Source: UMGS1279 sp045630265 (GTDB lineage Bacteria; Bacillota; Clostridia; Oscillospirales; Acutalibacteraceae). From it: a DNA stretch of 64,000 nucleotides. The position numbers and the translations under genes are program-made. The stretch covers positions 1 to 64,000 of the forward strand of contig JAZQSV010000041.1 in NCBI GenBank assembly GCA_045630265.1. Reading direction: 5' to 3'. Position 1 is the first letter of the stretch; each line of letters opens with the position of its first letter. Below the pieces are notes generated by a model. It made no database searches, was not told the origin of the DNA, and worked only from the letters and a program-made list of their open reading frames with translations. Of the stretch, positions 1 through 8,049 are shown piece after piece.

Positions 1-1
1 T

Positions 2-331
2 ATTGAAAATAAATATTTTAAAATTGTAGAAAAACGGTTGATATCAAATCGATTTCTTTTTCCGATAATAACAGGAGTTTTTAGAACAGATGTTCAAGGC
101 ACAACCATATTGTTATTTTTTGGTTTGTCCAAAAAGGATGGAATTTTTTCCATCATATTTTTTTCGATTGGTATTATACTTTCATTGTTTTTTATTTTCT
201 TATATAACAATGTTTTGATAGCATTAGCAATGTTTTTTTGGTATCTATTATTATTCATGTTATTTGTTGTAGTTTATTATATAAACTGTATAAGAGCTTT
301 TCGAAAATTTAGGAATATTTATATAAGATAA
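2..331 (+). CDS. Membrane protein of unknown function, 5' end outside the window
   Basis: The reading frame is open from the left edge, so the gene begins outside the window and only about 110 C-terminal residues are visible. An internal TTG at 38 could be read as a start, but no ribosome binding site precedes it. The visible part has two long hydrophobic stretches (roughly residues 45-65 and 70-95 from the edge), rich in Phe, Ile and Leu, and ends with a short basic tail. This suggests a membrane protein with its C-terminus in the cytoplasm. I do not recognise the family. A good intrinsic terminator follows about 30 bases after the stop. Confidence 0.6.
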   Translation: MENKYFKIVEKRLISNRFLFPIITGVFRTDVQGTTILLFFGLSKKDGIFSIIFFSIGIILSLFFIFLYNNVLIALAMFFWYLLLFMLFVVVYYINCIRAFRKFRNIYIR

Positions 332-362
332 ATACTTTTTAAACCCATGTTATTTAGATTTT

Positions 363-390
363 AGCGGTCGGTGAAAGCCGACCGCTTTTC
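363..390 (+). terminator. Intrinsic terminator after the first gene
   Basis: An 8-bp GC-rich stem (GCGGTCGG at 364-371 with CCGACCGC at 378-385) with a six-base loop is followed by a T-rich run. It ends the transcript of the truncated membrane protein gene. Confidence 0.85.
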
Positions 391-479
391 TCTTAATTAG
401 GGATTCTATGCAAGTATTTATAAATTGCATTAAACTGAATCTAAAACGAAGTCGGGATAAAAAAGTCCGCCTTGATTTA

Positions 480-508
480 TTGCTAAATATTGGTAAATAT
501 GTTATAAT
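480..508 (+). promoter_or_regulatory. Sigma-A promoter for the small lipid-anchored/secreted-type protein
   Basis: TTGCTA at 480-485 and a perfect TATAAT at 503-508 are separated by 17 bases. The predicted start of transcription is near 515, upstream of the gene at 559. Confidence 0.6.
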
Positions 509-558
509 GTTAATGGAAAATACAGTTGCAATATCGAGAGGTAAGCGGTAAATTAATA

Positions 559-1086
559 ATGGTTGGTGCTTTGTTTATGAAAAAACGGCTGAAAGTAGTA
601 GCGGTAATTTTAATTATTACCTCCTTATTTATCTTTATAGTCGGCAAAAAGGATTATATATTTATAGGTGAGGAAAGGTTTTATTTCGGCATGTCCAAGG
701 TGAGTGTGAGGTGTATATTAGGAAAACCAATCGAAAAGGTGAGAAATGCACACGACACACCTTTTGATGAGTATGAATATGTACAGAAAAAGGGCGGCCA
801 AGAAATTACCTATACCGTTACCTTTGGAACATTTGGGTTAACCCGGATGTATGTAAGCGCGGCTGAGATGGATTATGAAGTGGCACTATCTATGGTTAAT
901 GAATCTATTAGCAAACAAAGGGAAAATTATTCGTCGGACGGTGGTTATTTTTCAGAACAATTGAAGGGTACCGAGGGCAAAACCTTTATTGCATCAAATG
1001 GCGTGGATGACGGAGCAACGGGTATTTATTTCGATTATGAATATTTGTACGGCAACCTAAGTATAAGTGCAATTAAGCAAAGGTGA
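559..1086 (+). CDS. Membrane-anchored extracytoplasmic protein with a BamE/SmpA-like motif
   Basis: The protein has a basic N-terminus followed by a hydrophobic segment (about residues 10-28), so it is probably anchored in the membrane with the rest outside. Just after the anchor is the pattern FGMSKVSVRCILGKP, which resembles the 'GMsk..V...LG.P' signature of SmpA/BamE-type and related small folds. That similarity is an impression only. The start is uncertain: the frame opens at a TTG at 526, ATG 559 lies about 10 bases after a GCGG-type site, and ATG 577 directly precedes the hydrophobic segment. The gene stands alone between its own promoter and a terminator. Function unknown. Confidence 0.65.
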   Translation: MVGALFMKKRLKVVAVILIITSLFIFIVGKKDYIFIGEERFYFGMSKVSVRCILGKPIEKVRNAHDTPFDEYEYVQKKGGQEITYTVTFGTFGLTRMYVSAAEMDYEVALSMVNESISKQRENYSSDGGYFSEQLKGTEGKTFIASNGVDDGATGIYFDYEYLYGNLSISAIKQR

Positions 1087-1095
1087 ACAATAGCA

Positions 1096-1134
1096 AAATC
1101 CCCTATTTCTTTTTGGAGAATAGGGGATTTTTAT
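1096..1134. terminator. Bidirectional terminator between convergent genes
   Basis: A perfect 12-bp inverted repeat (1096-1107 with 1119-1130) is flanked by A-rich and T-rich runs, so it can end transcription from both the gene at 559-1086 and the converging tspO. Confidence 0.85.
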
Positions 1135-1136
1135 CT

Positions 1137-1607
1137 TTAGTTCAGCACAGCAATGCCTATATTCAGGTAAAGGGCGAAGCAAAGCCAGAGCAAATAAGGT
1201 AGGAAGCAATAAAATGCCTTTTTATTTATTTTAGAGGAAAGGAAAAGGAGCACGGCGGTGAGGAAGATTATAAGGGCAAGCCAAATAGCCGCAAAGGTGA
1301 AGGCCTCTAATCTCCAAAAGATAAGTGACCAAAGGGAATTTAAAATAAGCTGCGCCCAGTAAAATTTTAAAGCGGTTTCGGAAAGTCTGGTTTTCTCCCC
1401 GCTTAAAATATAAGCGCCGATACCTATTAGCAGATACAAAATGCCCCAAACAATGGGAAAAAGTATTGACGGAGGTGAAAGGGGCGGTCGGGTCAGGTTT
1501 TGGTATTTATCCATACTGCCGCCAAGCAGTGCGCTTACTCCTCCCGCCAAAATAGAAGTGCCCACCCAAAAAAGCAAGGATTTAAGTCGTATAGGTTTTA
1601 TATTCAT
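1137..1607 (-). CDS. tspO: TspO/MBR family tryptophan-rich sensory protein
   Basis: TspO proteins are five-helix membrane proteins that bind porphyrins and related ligands. The sequence shows the family hallmarks: five hydrophobic segments, the PPLSPP turn followed by a Trp-containing helix (FPIVWGILYLLIG), the central WAQLILNSLWSLIFW helix and the final PYLLWLCFALYLN helix. The length of 156 residues is normal. The ATG at 1607 is chosen because AGAGG lies seven bases upstream; an earlier in-frame GTG at 1625 has no site. The gene is monocistronic and converges on the gene before it, sharing a bidirectional terminator. The ligand here is unknown; neighbours give no clue. Confidence 0.92.
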   Translation of the reverse strand: MNIKPIRLKSLLFWVGTSILAGGVSALLGGSMDKYQNLTRPPLSPPSILFPIVWGILYLLIGIGAYILSGEKTRLSETALKFYWAQLILNSLWSLIFWRLEAFTFAAIWLALIIFLTAVLLFLSSKINKKAFYCFLPYLLWLCFALYLNIGIAVLN

Positions 1608-1733
1608 AAAAATACCTCTTTTCACAAGTTAGTGTATCCCTTTATAAACATTTTATTTTTGGAAACTTTAAGTTATACAAGGTGGGCTTGGACTATTTTT
1701 ATTTTTAGAAAAATTTATTTTGTGAGAAAAAAT

Positions 1734-1761
1734 GCCCTGCAAGGGAAGCTCCTTGCAGGGC
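1734..1761 (-). terminator. Terminator of the HAD phosphatase gene
   Basis: An 11-bp perfect stem (1734-1744 with 1751-1761) with a six-base loop is followed on the minus strand by a run of T. It lies 13 bases after the stop of the HAD gene. Confidence 0.88.
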
Positions 1762-1774
1762 AAAAAAGTTAATA

Positions 1775-2437
1775 TCAAATTTTAGGGCTCACTAAAAAAT
1801 CTAAAAGTTCCGGTAAGGTGCCGAAAATACGTGCGGCGCCTGCGGATTTAAGCTCATTTTCATCGCCATAGCCGCAAAGCACGCCAAGAGGCAAAATGCC
1901 GTTTTTTACAGCACCCTCCATATCAAAGCACCTATCCCCAACCATTGCAATTTGCGATTTAGGAATATCGGGGAACTGCTTTAGCACCTCTGCAACAACC
2001 TCGGCCTTGTCGGTTAGGCGGCCGTCTAAGAAGCTGCCGACAGATAGGTCAAAATACTCCCAAAGACCAAACCTTTTTAAAATTTGGTCGGCATAAATTT
2101 TGGGTTTAGAGGTTGCAAGGGCAAGCTTTACACCCTTTTCCTTTAGTGTTTTAAGAAGGTCAGTAACACCGTTTATAGGCTCATTCTCAAAAAGGCCGGT
2201 AACGGAAAAATATTCGCGGTAGGTGTCAACCAAACGGCGGGCTTCTTCCTCGTCTACACCTAAAAGCTTAATATAAGAATCAATAAGAGGTGGGCCAATA
2301 AAAAAGAAAAGTTCTTCGCGCCTTGGCACAGTATAACCCCTTTTTTCAAGTGAATACATAACCGAATTGGTAATGCCCATCTTTGGGTCGGTAAGAGTTC
2401 CGTCCAAATCAAAAAGAACAAGTTTTACGTCATTCAT
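1775..2437 (-). CDS. HAD-superfamily phosphatase of the phosphoglycolate phosphatase/PpaX type
   Basis: A 220-residue haloacid dehalogenase hydrolase with the four catalytic motifs in order: motif I DLDGTLTDP with the nucleophile and acid/base Asp near residue 10, motif II with ATSKPK, a Lys in the expected motif III region (TDKAEV), and motif IV GDRCFDMEGA. The helical cap after motif I (subclass C1, IGPPL) fits the Gph/PpaX/YcjU-type phosphatases. The exact substrate (phosphoglycolate, pyrophosphate or another sugar phosphate) cannot be read from the sequence. The ATG at 2437 is preceded by GGAGG with an eight-base gap; the longer frame from 2482 lacks a site. The gene is divergent from the DUF3048 lipoprotein gene. 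Confidence 0.88.
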   Translation of the reverse strand: MNDVKLVLFDLDGTLTDPKMGITNSVMYSLEKRGYTVPRREELFFFIGPPLIDSYIKLLGVDEEEARRLVDTYREYFSVTGLFENEPINGVTDLLKTLKEKGVKLALATSKPKIYADQILKRFGLWEYFDLSVGSFLDGRLTDKAEVVAEVLKQFPDIPKSQIAMVGDRCFDMEGAVKNGILPLGVLCGYGDENELKSAGAARIFGTLPELLDFLVSPKI

Positions 2438-2535
2438 ATCAGTATCCTCCAAAAGCAATATTAGTATAACACAAACCCCCATATTTTTCCACTTAATTTC
2501 AAAAGAAAAAAAGATAAAAAATTTGGCCTTGGTGG

Positions 2536-2564
2536 TTGAAAAGCTTTTATAAAAGTTATATAAT
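2536..2564 (+). promoter_or_regulatory. Sigma-A promoter of the DUF3048 lipoprotein gene
   Basis: TTGAAA at 2536-2541 and TATAAT at 2559-2564 are separated by exactly 17 bases. Confidence 0.7.
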
Positions 2565-2583
2565 ATTTTTATAGAATCATCGA

Positions 2584-2616
2584 GGGGACGCCTTAAGCTT
2601 TCGGCGCTCCTTTTTT
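2584..2616 (+). terminator. Terminator-like hairpin in the leader of the DUF3048 gene
   Basis: Between the promoter and the ribosome binding site is a GC-rich hairpin (GGGGACGCC at 2584-2592 with GGCGCTCC at 2603-2610, one bulge) followed by six T. It could be an attenuator or a read-through terminator; no known riboswitch fold was recognised in front of it. Confidence 0.5.
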
Positions 2617-2636
2617 ATAAAAATGGAGGATGTTTT

Positions 2637-3725
2637 ATGAAAAGACGTTTAATGGCTTTAGGTTTGGCAGGTTTAATGCTTATTTTATCGGTGGGCTGCA
2701 AGAAAAAGCCGGATGACATAAGCAGTGCTCCCGTTTCGTCGCAGGAAACCGTTGTGGATGTTTCTGAGCCAATTAACCCACTTACGGGTGTAGAGGGATT
2801 AAGCGAGGATGCGGTTGGCAAGCGTCCTGTTGCCATTATGATAAATAACGTTTATGCTGCAAGGGACAGCTACAACGCACAAAGCGTACAGGCAGGACTC
2901 ACAGCTGCTGACATTGTTTATGAAACCTACGCTGAGGGTGGCATTACAAGACTTCTAGCCGTATTTAAGGACATTCAGAATATGCCAAGGGTTGGCAGTA
3001 TTCGCTCCGCCCGCTACTCCTACGTTGACCTTGCTATGGGACACGACGCAATCTATACCCATGCGGGCAAAAACTATACACAGTGCGCACCATATATGAA
3101 TCAAATGGGCATTGATAATTTTGATTTGCTAAACAAAGGCGCAAGCTTTCGCGTACAAAACGGAAAAGCATCGGAGCATACCCTTTATACCGACGGCAAA
3201 ACCCTTTGGGACGGCTTTTTGAAAAACAAATGGCGCACAGAACTAAAGGTGGAAGAAACACCTTGGCAGAATTTCGTAGAAGAGGGCAAGGAGGTTACTC
3301 CTAAAGGCGGAGAATGTACCTACCTTAGCGTTAAAATGTCCAGCCAGTATATTTCTAATTTCAAATACGACGCTGAAAGCAAAAAATACGTACATTATAA
3401 TTCAGATAGAGTACATAAGGATTATAATGACCAAAGTACAGTTTCCTTTAAAAACGTTTTGGTGCTTAAAACTACCGTAACCGCTTTCGCAAATGACGAA
3501 AAGGGTGTTGTTAAAACCCACCTTGACGGCGGCGAGGGATACTATGTTTCCAACGGTGGTTACACACCTATTAAGTGGAGCAAGGGCGCCGCTAAAAACC
3601 CCATTAAAATTACACTTGCCGACGGCTCTAAGGTAGAGTATAATCCCGGTAATACCTACGTTTTGCTTGTTGATAAAAACAATGCGGTTGAAATTACTTC
3701 CGAGTCCGAAACCGCTGCAGAATAA
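2637..3725 (+). CDS. DUF3048 family lipoprotein (YerB-like)
   Basis: A 362-residue lipoprotein. The first 21 residues form a signal peptide ending in a lipobox-like VGC, followed by a Lys-rich and Ser-rich linker. The mature part begins with NPLTG, the usual start of DUF3048 domains, and contains the family stretches RPVAIMINN, AADIVYE, EGGITRLLAVF and RVGSIRSAR. The B. subtilis homologue YerB is a cell-surface lipoprotein of unclear role. GGAGG lies seven bases before the ATG. It is transcribed from its own promoter through a terminator-like leader hairpin and followed about 40 bases later by the phosphoglycerate mutase gene, with which it may be co-transcribed. Confidence 0.9.
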   Translation: MKRRLMALGLAGLMLILSVGCKKKPDDISSAPVSSQETVVDVSEPINPLTGVEGLSEDAVGKRPVAIMINNVYAARDSYNAQSVQAGLTAADIVYETYAEGGITRLLAVFKDIQNMPRVGSIRSARYSYVDLAMGHDAIYTHAGKNYTQCAPYMNQMGIDNFDLLNKGASFRVQNGKASEHTLYTDGKTLWDGFLKNKWRTELKVEETPWQNFVEEGKEVTPKGGECTYLSVKMSSQYISNFKYDAESKKYVHYNSDRVHKDYNDQSTVSFKNVLVLKTTVTAFANDEKGVVKTHLDGGEGYYVSNGGYTPIKWSKGAAKNPIKITLADGSKVEYNPGNTYVLLVDKNNAVEITSESETAAE

Positions 3726-3767
3726 TTTATATCTAAACAAACAATCGCATAAACTTTGGAGATAATA

Positions 3768-4973
3768 ATGAAATATTTAGTTTTACTTTTAGACGGAATG
3801 GCCGACTACCCCGTGCCCGAGCTTTCGGGCAAAACACCTATGGAGGTAGCAAAAAAACCGAATATTGATGCTTTGGCAAAATCAGCCGAGGTAGGTCTTT
3901 GCCGCACCGTTGCCGATGGGCTAAAGCCCGGCAGCGACGTTGCAAACCTTTCGGTACTCGGTTACGACCCCAAGGTTTGCTACACAGGTCGTTCTCCCTT
4001 AGAGGCAGCCAGTATTGGCATTGACCTAAAACCCACCGACGTTGCAATGCGAACAAACCTTGTAACACTGTCTGATGAAGAAAGCTTTTACGATAAAACA
4101 ATGGTCGACTACTGTGCTGACGATATTTCAACCGAAGAAGCAAAGCAGATTATAGATTTTATTGAACAAAAGCTTGGGAATGATATTTATAGGTTCTATT
4201 CGGGAGTAAGCTATCGACATTGTTTAGTAATTGACGGCGGCACTACAGAGCTTGGAACTATGACACCGCCCCACGACATAAGCGGCAGGGTTATTGGTGA
4301 ACATTTGAGCAAAAGCGAAAATGCCGCACCCTTAATAGAGCTTATGAAAAAAAGCTATGAGCTTTTAAAGGACCACCCCGTAAATCTAAACAGAATTAAA
4401 AGGGGTAGGCGCCCCGCAAATGCCATTTGGCTTTGGGGCGAGGGCAGAAAGCCGAGCTTGCAAGATTTTAAGGAGAAAAACGGCGTAAAGGGTGCTATTG
4501 TTTCGGCGGTTGATTTGCTCCGTGGCATTGGTAAGTGTGCCAATATGGAGGCCCCTGAAATTAAGGGAGCAACCGGTTACATTGACAGTGATTTTGAGGC
4601 AAAGAAAAACGCCGCAATTTCACTTTTTGAAAATGGCAACGACCTTGTTTATATACATATGGAAGCCCCCGACGAATGTGGACACAGAGGCGAGGTAGAT
4701 AACAAGGTAAGAGCTATTGAGATAATAGATAAAGAGGTTGTGGGCCCTATGTGCGAGTATTTAAGTGGCACACCCCACCGCATTTTGGTTATGCCCGACC
4801 ATCCCACTCCGCTTACCCTCAAAACCCACGTTAGCGACCCCGTTCCCTATCTTTTATATGATAGCGAAAGAGCGGAAAAAGGGGTTTTAAGCATAAATGA
4901 AAAAACCGCAAAAGAAAGCGGCAATTTCATAGAGTTTGGTCCCGCTGTTATGGAAAAACTTCTTAAAAATTAA
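3768..4973 (+). CDS. apgM: Cofactor-independent phosphoglycerate mutase, archaeal type (ApgM)
   Basis: A 401-residue member of the alkaline-phosphatase superfamily. Visible metal-binding and catalytic motifs are LLLDGMAD at the N-terminus, PGSDVANLS (the candidate phospho-acceptor Ser), EAPDECGHRGE with its Asp and His ligands, and MPDHPTP near the C-terminus. The family interconverts 3- and 2-phosphoglycerate. A subgroup of closely related bacterial proteins (TIGR02535) has been proposed to act as homoserine kinase, so the reaction is not certain; no threonine genes are nearby. The ATG at 3768 has GGAG six bases upstream; the frame extends to a TTG at 3756 inside that site. A strong terminator follows. 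Confidence 0.88.
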   Translation: MKYLVLLLDGMADYPVPELSGKTPMEVAKKPNIDALAKSAEVGLCRTVADGLKPGSDVANLSVLGYDPKVCYTGRSPLEAASIGIDLKPTDVAMRTNLVTLSDEESFYDKTMVDYCADDISTEEAKQIIDFIEQKLGNDIYRFYSGVSYRHCLVIDGGTTELGTMTPPHDISGRVIGEHLSKSENAAPLIELMKKSYELLKDHPVNLNRIKRGRRPANAIWLWGEGRKPSLQDFKEKNGVKGAIVSAVDLLRGIGKCANMEAPEIKGATGYIDSDFEAKKNAAISLFENGNDLVYIHMEAPDECGHRGEVDNKVRAIEIIDKEVVGPMCEYLSGTPHRILVMPDHPTPLTLKTHVSDPVPYLLYDSERAEKGVLSINEKTAKESGNFIEFGPAVMEKLLKN

Positions 4974-4994
4974 AAATTTGAAATTAAATTTGCC

Positions 4995-5032
4995 AAAAAA
5001 TCTATACCCTTTTCGGGGTATAGATTTTTTTT
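4995..5032 (+). terminator. Terminator after apgM
   Basis: A nine-base stem (TCTATACCC at 5001-5009 with GGGTATAGA at 5016-5024), extended by A-T pairs, is followed by eight T. Confidence 0.9.
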
Positions 5033-5093
5033 ATTAGGATAAAATAATTTCGAGTTAAAAACTCTTAAAATTTTGTTTTAAGGAGGAAAAACC

Positions 5094-5282
5094 TTGAATA
5101 AATCTTCGTCTAGCTTTTTAAAGGGTATGGGAGCAGGTGTGGTTGCAGGTGTGGCAGTAGTAACGGCCGGCTCCATGGTTATGAAAAATAAAACTGCCAA
5201 GAAAACCGTTACCAAAGGTACTTCCAAAGCGCTAAGAGCGGTTAGTGATTTTGTCGAAGGTGTTCAGACCCTAATGAAGTAA
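5094..5282 (+). CDS. Small Gly/Ala/Val-rich membrane protein
   Basis: A 62-residue protein starting with TTG, seven bases after a strong AAGGAGG. Residues 10-27 form a Gly- and Val-rich hydrophobic segment (GMGAGVVAGVAVVTAG), followed by a basic stretch and an amphipathic C-terminus. The layout resembles YtxH-type small membrane proteins but I cannot assign a family firmly. It has its own terminator and lies between apgM and the converging degV gene. Function unknown. Confidence 0.75.
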   Translation: MNKSSSSFLKGMGAGVVAGVAVVTAGSMVMKNKTAKKTVTKGTSKALRAVSDFVEGVQTLMK

Positions 5283-5288
5283 AAAGAA

Positions 5289-5315
5289 AAAACCTCCTGA
5301 TTTTCAGGAGGTTTT
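5289..5315. terminator. Bidirectional terminator between the small membrane protein and degV
   Basis: A 12-bp perfect inverted repeat (5289-5300 with 5304-5315) whose arms start and end in A and T runs serves both converging genes. Confidence 0.88.
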
Positions 5316-5331
5316 ACATTTTTAAGTTTTA

Positions 5332-6195
5332 TTACTCTACGTCGGTCTTTTGGATGAACAAAACACCAATGGTATTTCTTCCGCAGTGGCCCGAAACGGT
5401 GGTGCCGGCCCTTGTAATGAAAAGCTCGTCGGGGTTTAAAATTTCTTTCACAATATTTGCGGCACTGTTTACTACGTTATCATCGCAACCCGCATGGGTA
5501 ACAAAAACATGGTTTTTAACAATGTTGTCGGGATTTGCAAGGCGCTCCTTTACATATTCGGGAACAACCAAATCAAACCTGCCGCGATATTTTTTACCAA
5601 CCGCCATAGCACCGTTTTTAACCTCAATACAGGGCTTAAGCTTTAGTAGGTTTGCGCCAAGCGCAGCAACTGCAGAGCAACGGCCACCCTTGTGCAAGTA
5701 CTCCAGACTGTCAATAACAAAGGAAGCGTTTACCTTGTTTCTTAAAACTTCAATTTCTTCTGCAACTTCTTTTGCAGATTTGCCCTCTTCAAGCATTTCG
5801 GCTGCGGCAATAACCAAAAGGCCAACGCCTGTGGAAAGGTTGCCCGAATCTATAACGTAAACGTTTTCCATATCTTCTGCGGCAAGCTTAGCGGCCTGAT
5901 TGTTTGCTGAAAAGCCAGAACCAATGGTGAAGAAAATAAGGTCATTACCGTCCTTGGTGTGCTCCTTAAAAAAGTCCTCATGTTCTGCAACGTTGGTAGC
6001 AGAGGTTTTAGCAAGATTACCGGTTTTTGCGTGATAAGCATATATATCATCAGGGGTGATGTCAACACCGTCTACAAAAGACTCATCGCCCAAAGTAATG
6101 CGGAAAGGATTTAAAATAACGTTATAACGCTCGCAAAGTTCTTTGCCTAAATCGCAACTGCTGTCGCAGGAAAGAATAACCTTTTTATTAGCCAT
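5332..6195 (-). CDS. DegV family fatty-acid-binding protein
   Basis: A 287-residue DegV protein. DegV/FakB proteins hold a fatty acid between two domains and, when paired with FakA kinase, present it for phosphorylation. Family marks visible here are the N-terminal CDSSCDLG, NPFRITLGDE, the TSATN loop, TIGSGFSA, DSGNLSTG and the C-terminal RAGTTVSGHCG with the conserved Gly-His. The length is normal. GGAGG precedes the ATG by seven bases. It is monocistronic, converging on the small membrane protein gene. No fakA-type gene is seen in the window, so the partner kinase must be elsewhere. Confidence 0.93.
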   Translation of the reverse strand: MANKKVILSCDSSCDLGKELCERYNVILNPFRITLGDESFVDGVDITPDDIYAYHAKTGNLAKTSATNVAEHEDFFKEHTKDGNDLIFFTIGSGFSANNQAAKLAAEDMENVYVIDSGNLSTGVGLLVIAAAEMLEEGKSAKEVAEEIEVLRNKVNASFVIDSLEYLHKGGRCSAVAALGANLLKLKPCIEVKNGAMAVGKKYRGRFDLVVPEYVKERLANPDNIVKNHVFVTHAGCDDNVVNSAANIVKEILNPDELFITRAGTTVSGHCGRNTIGVLFIQKTDVE

Positions 6196-6394
6196 TTTTG
6201 TGCCTCCTATATTAAAAGTAGCAAGATTATTATATCATTTTTTTCGAAAAAATCAAGTTATTTTTCAAAAGGCGGTTTGTCCTGCAAAAAATTTTAAAAA
6301 ACATCGAAAAATGTATATTTTTCTATTTTACTTATAGCTTTCGGTGTGGTACAATAATATATGATAGATAGATTTTAAAAAAGGAGGTGTGGCA

Positions 6395-7417
6395 ATGGGC
6401 GAAAAAAATAGTAGCAAGGCAAAAACCTGGATAATTTCCTTTATAGCACTTGTAGTTGTTATTGTTTTGGGGGCTTCGGTTATGGGAATTCAGTATTTTT
6501 CCATTAAAAACTCCAACAAAGAGCTAAACGGCAAAATATCGGAGCTTGAAAACAAAAACAAACAGCTTGAAAGCGAAAAGGTGTCCAACCAAAGCTTTTT
6601 GGATGGGGTGCAGAGTCAAATTACGGAGTTTGAAAACAAGCTGAATGAGCAAAACGGTGTCATAAGCGATTTACAGCAAGAAAATGAAAACCTTAAAACA
6701 GAGGTTTCGCGCCTTACACAAATGAAGGCAAAGGCAGATAAAAATGAAACCAATCAAGCTCTTGCATATTATAAATCGCTCAACACGGGACCGAAGGTCT
6801 GTTATTTAACCTTTGATGACGGACCTTCGGATAACACTCTAAAAATTCTAAACATTTTAAAGACGGGTAACACCAAAGCTACCTTTTTTGTTATGGGCAC
6901 TAAAAAAATGGAGTACCTAAACAATATTAAAAATGACGGTCATGCAATAGGTCTTCATACCGATACGCACGAGTGGACACTTTATAAAACCGAAGAAACC
7001 TATTTTGCCGACCTTTACGCCATAAGGGATAAGGTGCAAAGTATTACGGGACTAAGTCCGAATATAATTCGCTTTCCGGGAGGAAGCAGTAACGCCATAA
7101 GCCGACGGTATAACCACGGCATTATGACCCGACTTACACAAAGCGTTGCTGAACAGGGTTTTTATTTTTTTGATTGGAACGTTGATTCGGGCGACGCTTC
7201 GGGTGGCAAAATTTCTGTCAACACCATTCTGAATAATATTAAAAAGCAAAGCAAAAATAAGACGGAAATTTGCATTTTGATGCATGATACCGATAGTAAA
7301 AACACAACCGTTCAGGCACTGCCTTACATAATAAGCTACCTTCGAAGCGAGGGTTTTCGCTTTGAGGTGCTAAGCGGAGAAACCAATGGTTTTCACCACG
7401 AAAACCGTTATAACTGA
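6395..7417 (+). CDS. Membrane-anchored polysaccharide deacetylase with coiled coil
   Basis: A 340-residue protein in three parts: a membrane anchor (about residues 11-33), a heptad-rich coiled coil of roughly 75 residues (SELENKNKQLESEK onward), and a C-terminal NodB-type carbohydrate esterase 4 domain. The NodB motifs are TFDDGPS (catalytic base and metal Asp), HTDTH (the H...H metal ligands) and RFPGGSS, and near the end a LMHD motif. CE4 enzymes remove acetyl groups from N-acetylglucosamine or N-acetylmuramic acid, so it likely acts on peptidoglycan or another surface glycan. The ATG at 6395 sits seven bases after AAGGAGG; the GTG at 6389 would touch that site. Confidence 0.9.
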   Translation: MGEKNSSKAKTWIISFIALVVVIVLGASVMGIQYFSIKNSNKELNGKISELENKNKQLESEKVSNQSFLDGVQSQITEFENKLNEQNGVISDLQQENENLKTEVSRLTQMKAKADKNETNQALAYYKSLNTGPKVCYLTFDDGPSDNTLKILNILKTGNTKATFFVMGTKKMEYLNNIKNDGHAIGLHTDTHEWTLYKTEETYFADLYAIRDKVQSITGLSPNIIRFPGGSSNAISRRYNHGIMTRLTQSVAEQGFYFFDWNVDSGDASGGKISVNTILNNIKKQSKNKTEICILMHDTDSKNTTVQALPYIISYLRSEGFRFEVLSGETNGFHHENRYN

Positions 7418-7458
7418 AAACCTCTCTAATCCGTTCGGATAAGAGAGGTTTTATTTTT
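7417..7458 (+). terminator. Terminator after the polysaccharide deacetylase gene
   Basis: A long, nearly perfect inverted repeat (7417-7433 with 7436-7452) overlaps the stop codon and is followed by a T-rich run. Confidence 0.88.
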
Positions 7459-7475
7459 TAACAAATTGGGCTTAA

Positions 7476-7513
7476 ATAAAAAGTTGTGGCTTATTTTTTA
7501 AGTAAGCCACAAC
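7476..7513 (-). terminator. Minus-strand terminator, candidate end of the non-coding RNA
   Basis: An 11-bp stem (7483-7493 with 7503-7513) is followed on the minus strand by TTTTTATTT. There is no coding gene on this strand nearby, so it most simply ends the RNA that starts near 7863. Confidence 0.7.
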
Positions 7514-7863
7514 CAAACAAGTGAGTATATTAAAAATGTTACAAAAGTTTGTTTATATATTAAATTTAAGTATCAATTCGAACCGATTTATCCTAAATCG
7601 TAAAAGATTATCAGAACATTGGACCCACCCTTAAAGTTTATTCTTTGTACTTGCGCGTGGGCGCTAAAATCTGAATCAGTAACACCTTCTTGTAGGTTTT
7701 TCTCATAACATTAACCTCATTTCTGGTTTTTGCCTCGCCGATAACCTGATTTTCAGGTAACCTTATTTCGGCGAAACGGCTGCCTGCCACGGTTCTGTTA
7801 ACTTCACCGGAAACAGCCCCTTTCTTTATCGTCTGGTCTTTTCTTATCCTATCTCTTCTTTCT
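7476..7863 (-). ncRNA. Putative structured non-coding RNA with a consensus promoter
   Basis: A perfect promoter on the minus strand drives a stretch with no convincing gene. The first 240 bases of the transcript contain several helices: GGCTG pairing with CAGCC across about 30 bases, GCCGA pairing with TCGGC around an inner TACCTGA/TCAGGTTA stem, an AACC/GGTT hairpin, a GCGC hairpin, and CCCAC able to pair with GTGGG. The first minus-strand terminator is at 7476-7513, so the full RNA may be about 390 bases, or about 240 if processed. It lacks the conserved sequences of RNase P RNA, tmRNA and SRP RNA. A raiA-type or other Clostridial RNA is possible but I cannot confirm it. A 22-codon ORF from an ATG near 7707 has a GAGGT upstream and may be chance. 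Confidence 0.55.
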
Positions 7864-7869
7864 GGCTTT

Positions 7870-7898
7870 ATTATAGCACCTAAAACCTTAGTTGTCAA
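7870..7898 (-). promoter_or_regulatory. Perfect consensus sigma-A promoter of the putative non-coding RNA
   Basis: On the minus strand, TTGACA (7893-7898) and TATAAT (7870-7875) are both exact consensus and separated by exactly 17 bases. The start of transcription is predicted near 7863. Such promoters usually drive abundant RNAs. Confidence 0.85.
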
Positions 7899-8049
7899 TA
7901 GTTTTTTGAAATATTTTTCAAAAGTTATGCACATTTTAAAATAAATTTAGTGAAAATCACCATAAATCGACAAGAAATTGTAACAATTTGCAAAAAAGGA
8001 CAATTTATTGCAAATTGACATTCCCTAGTAGATTTGTCTGTTTTGTAGC

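Noticed and set aside
7560..7600. GGTTCGAATT resembling a tRNA T-loop
   Set aside because: No acceptor stem, anticodon arm or D arm can be built around it.
7638..7934. 98-codon minus-strand ORF in the gap before the M14 gene
   Set aside because: Its start lies upstream of the perfect promoter at 7870-7898, so it could not be translated from that transcript, and its composition does not resemble a protein. The RNA interpretation fits better.
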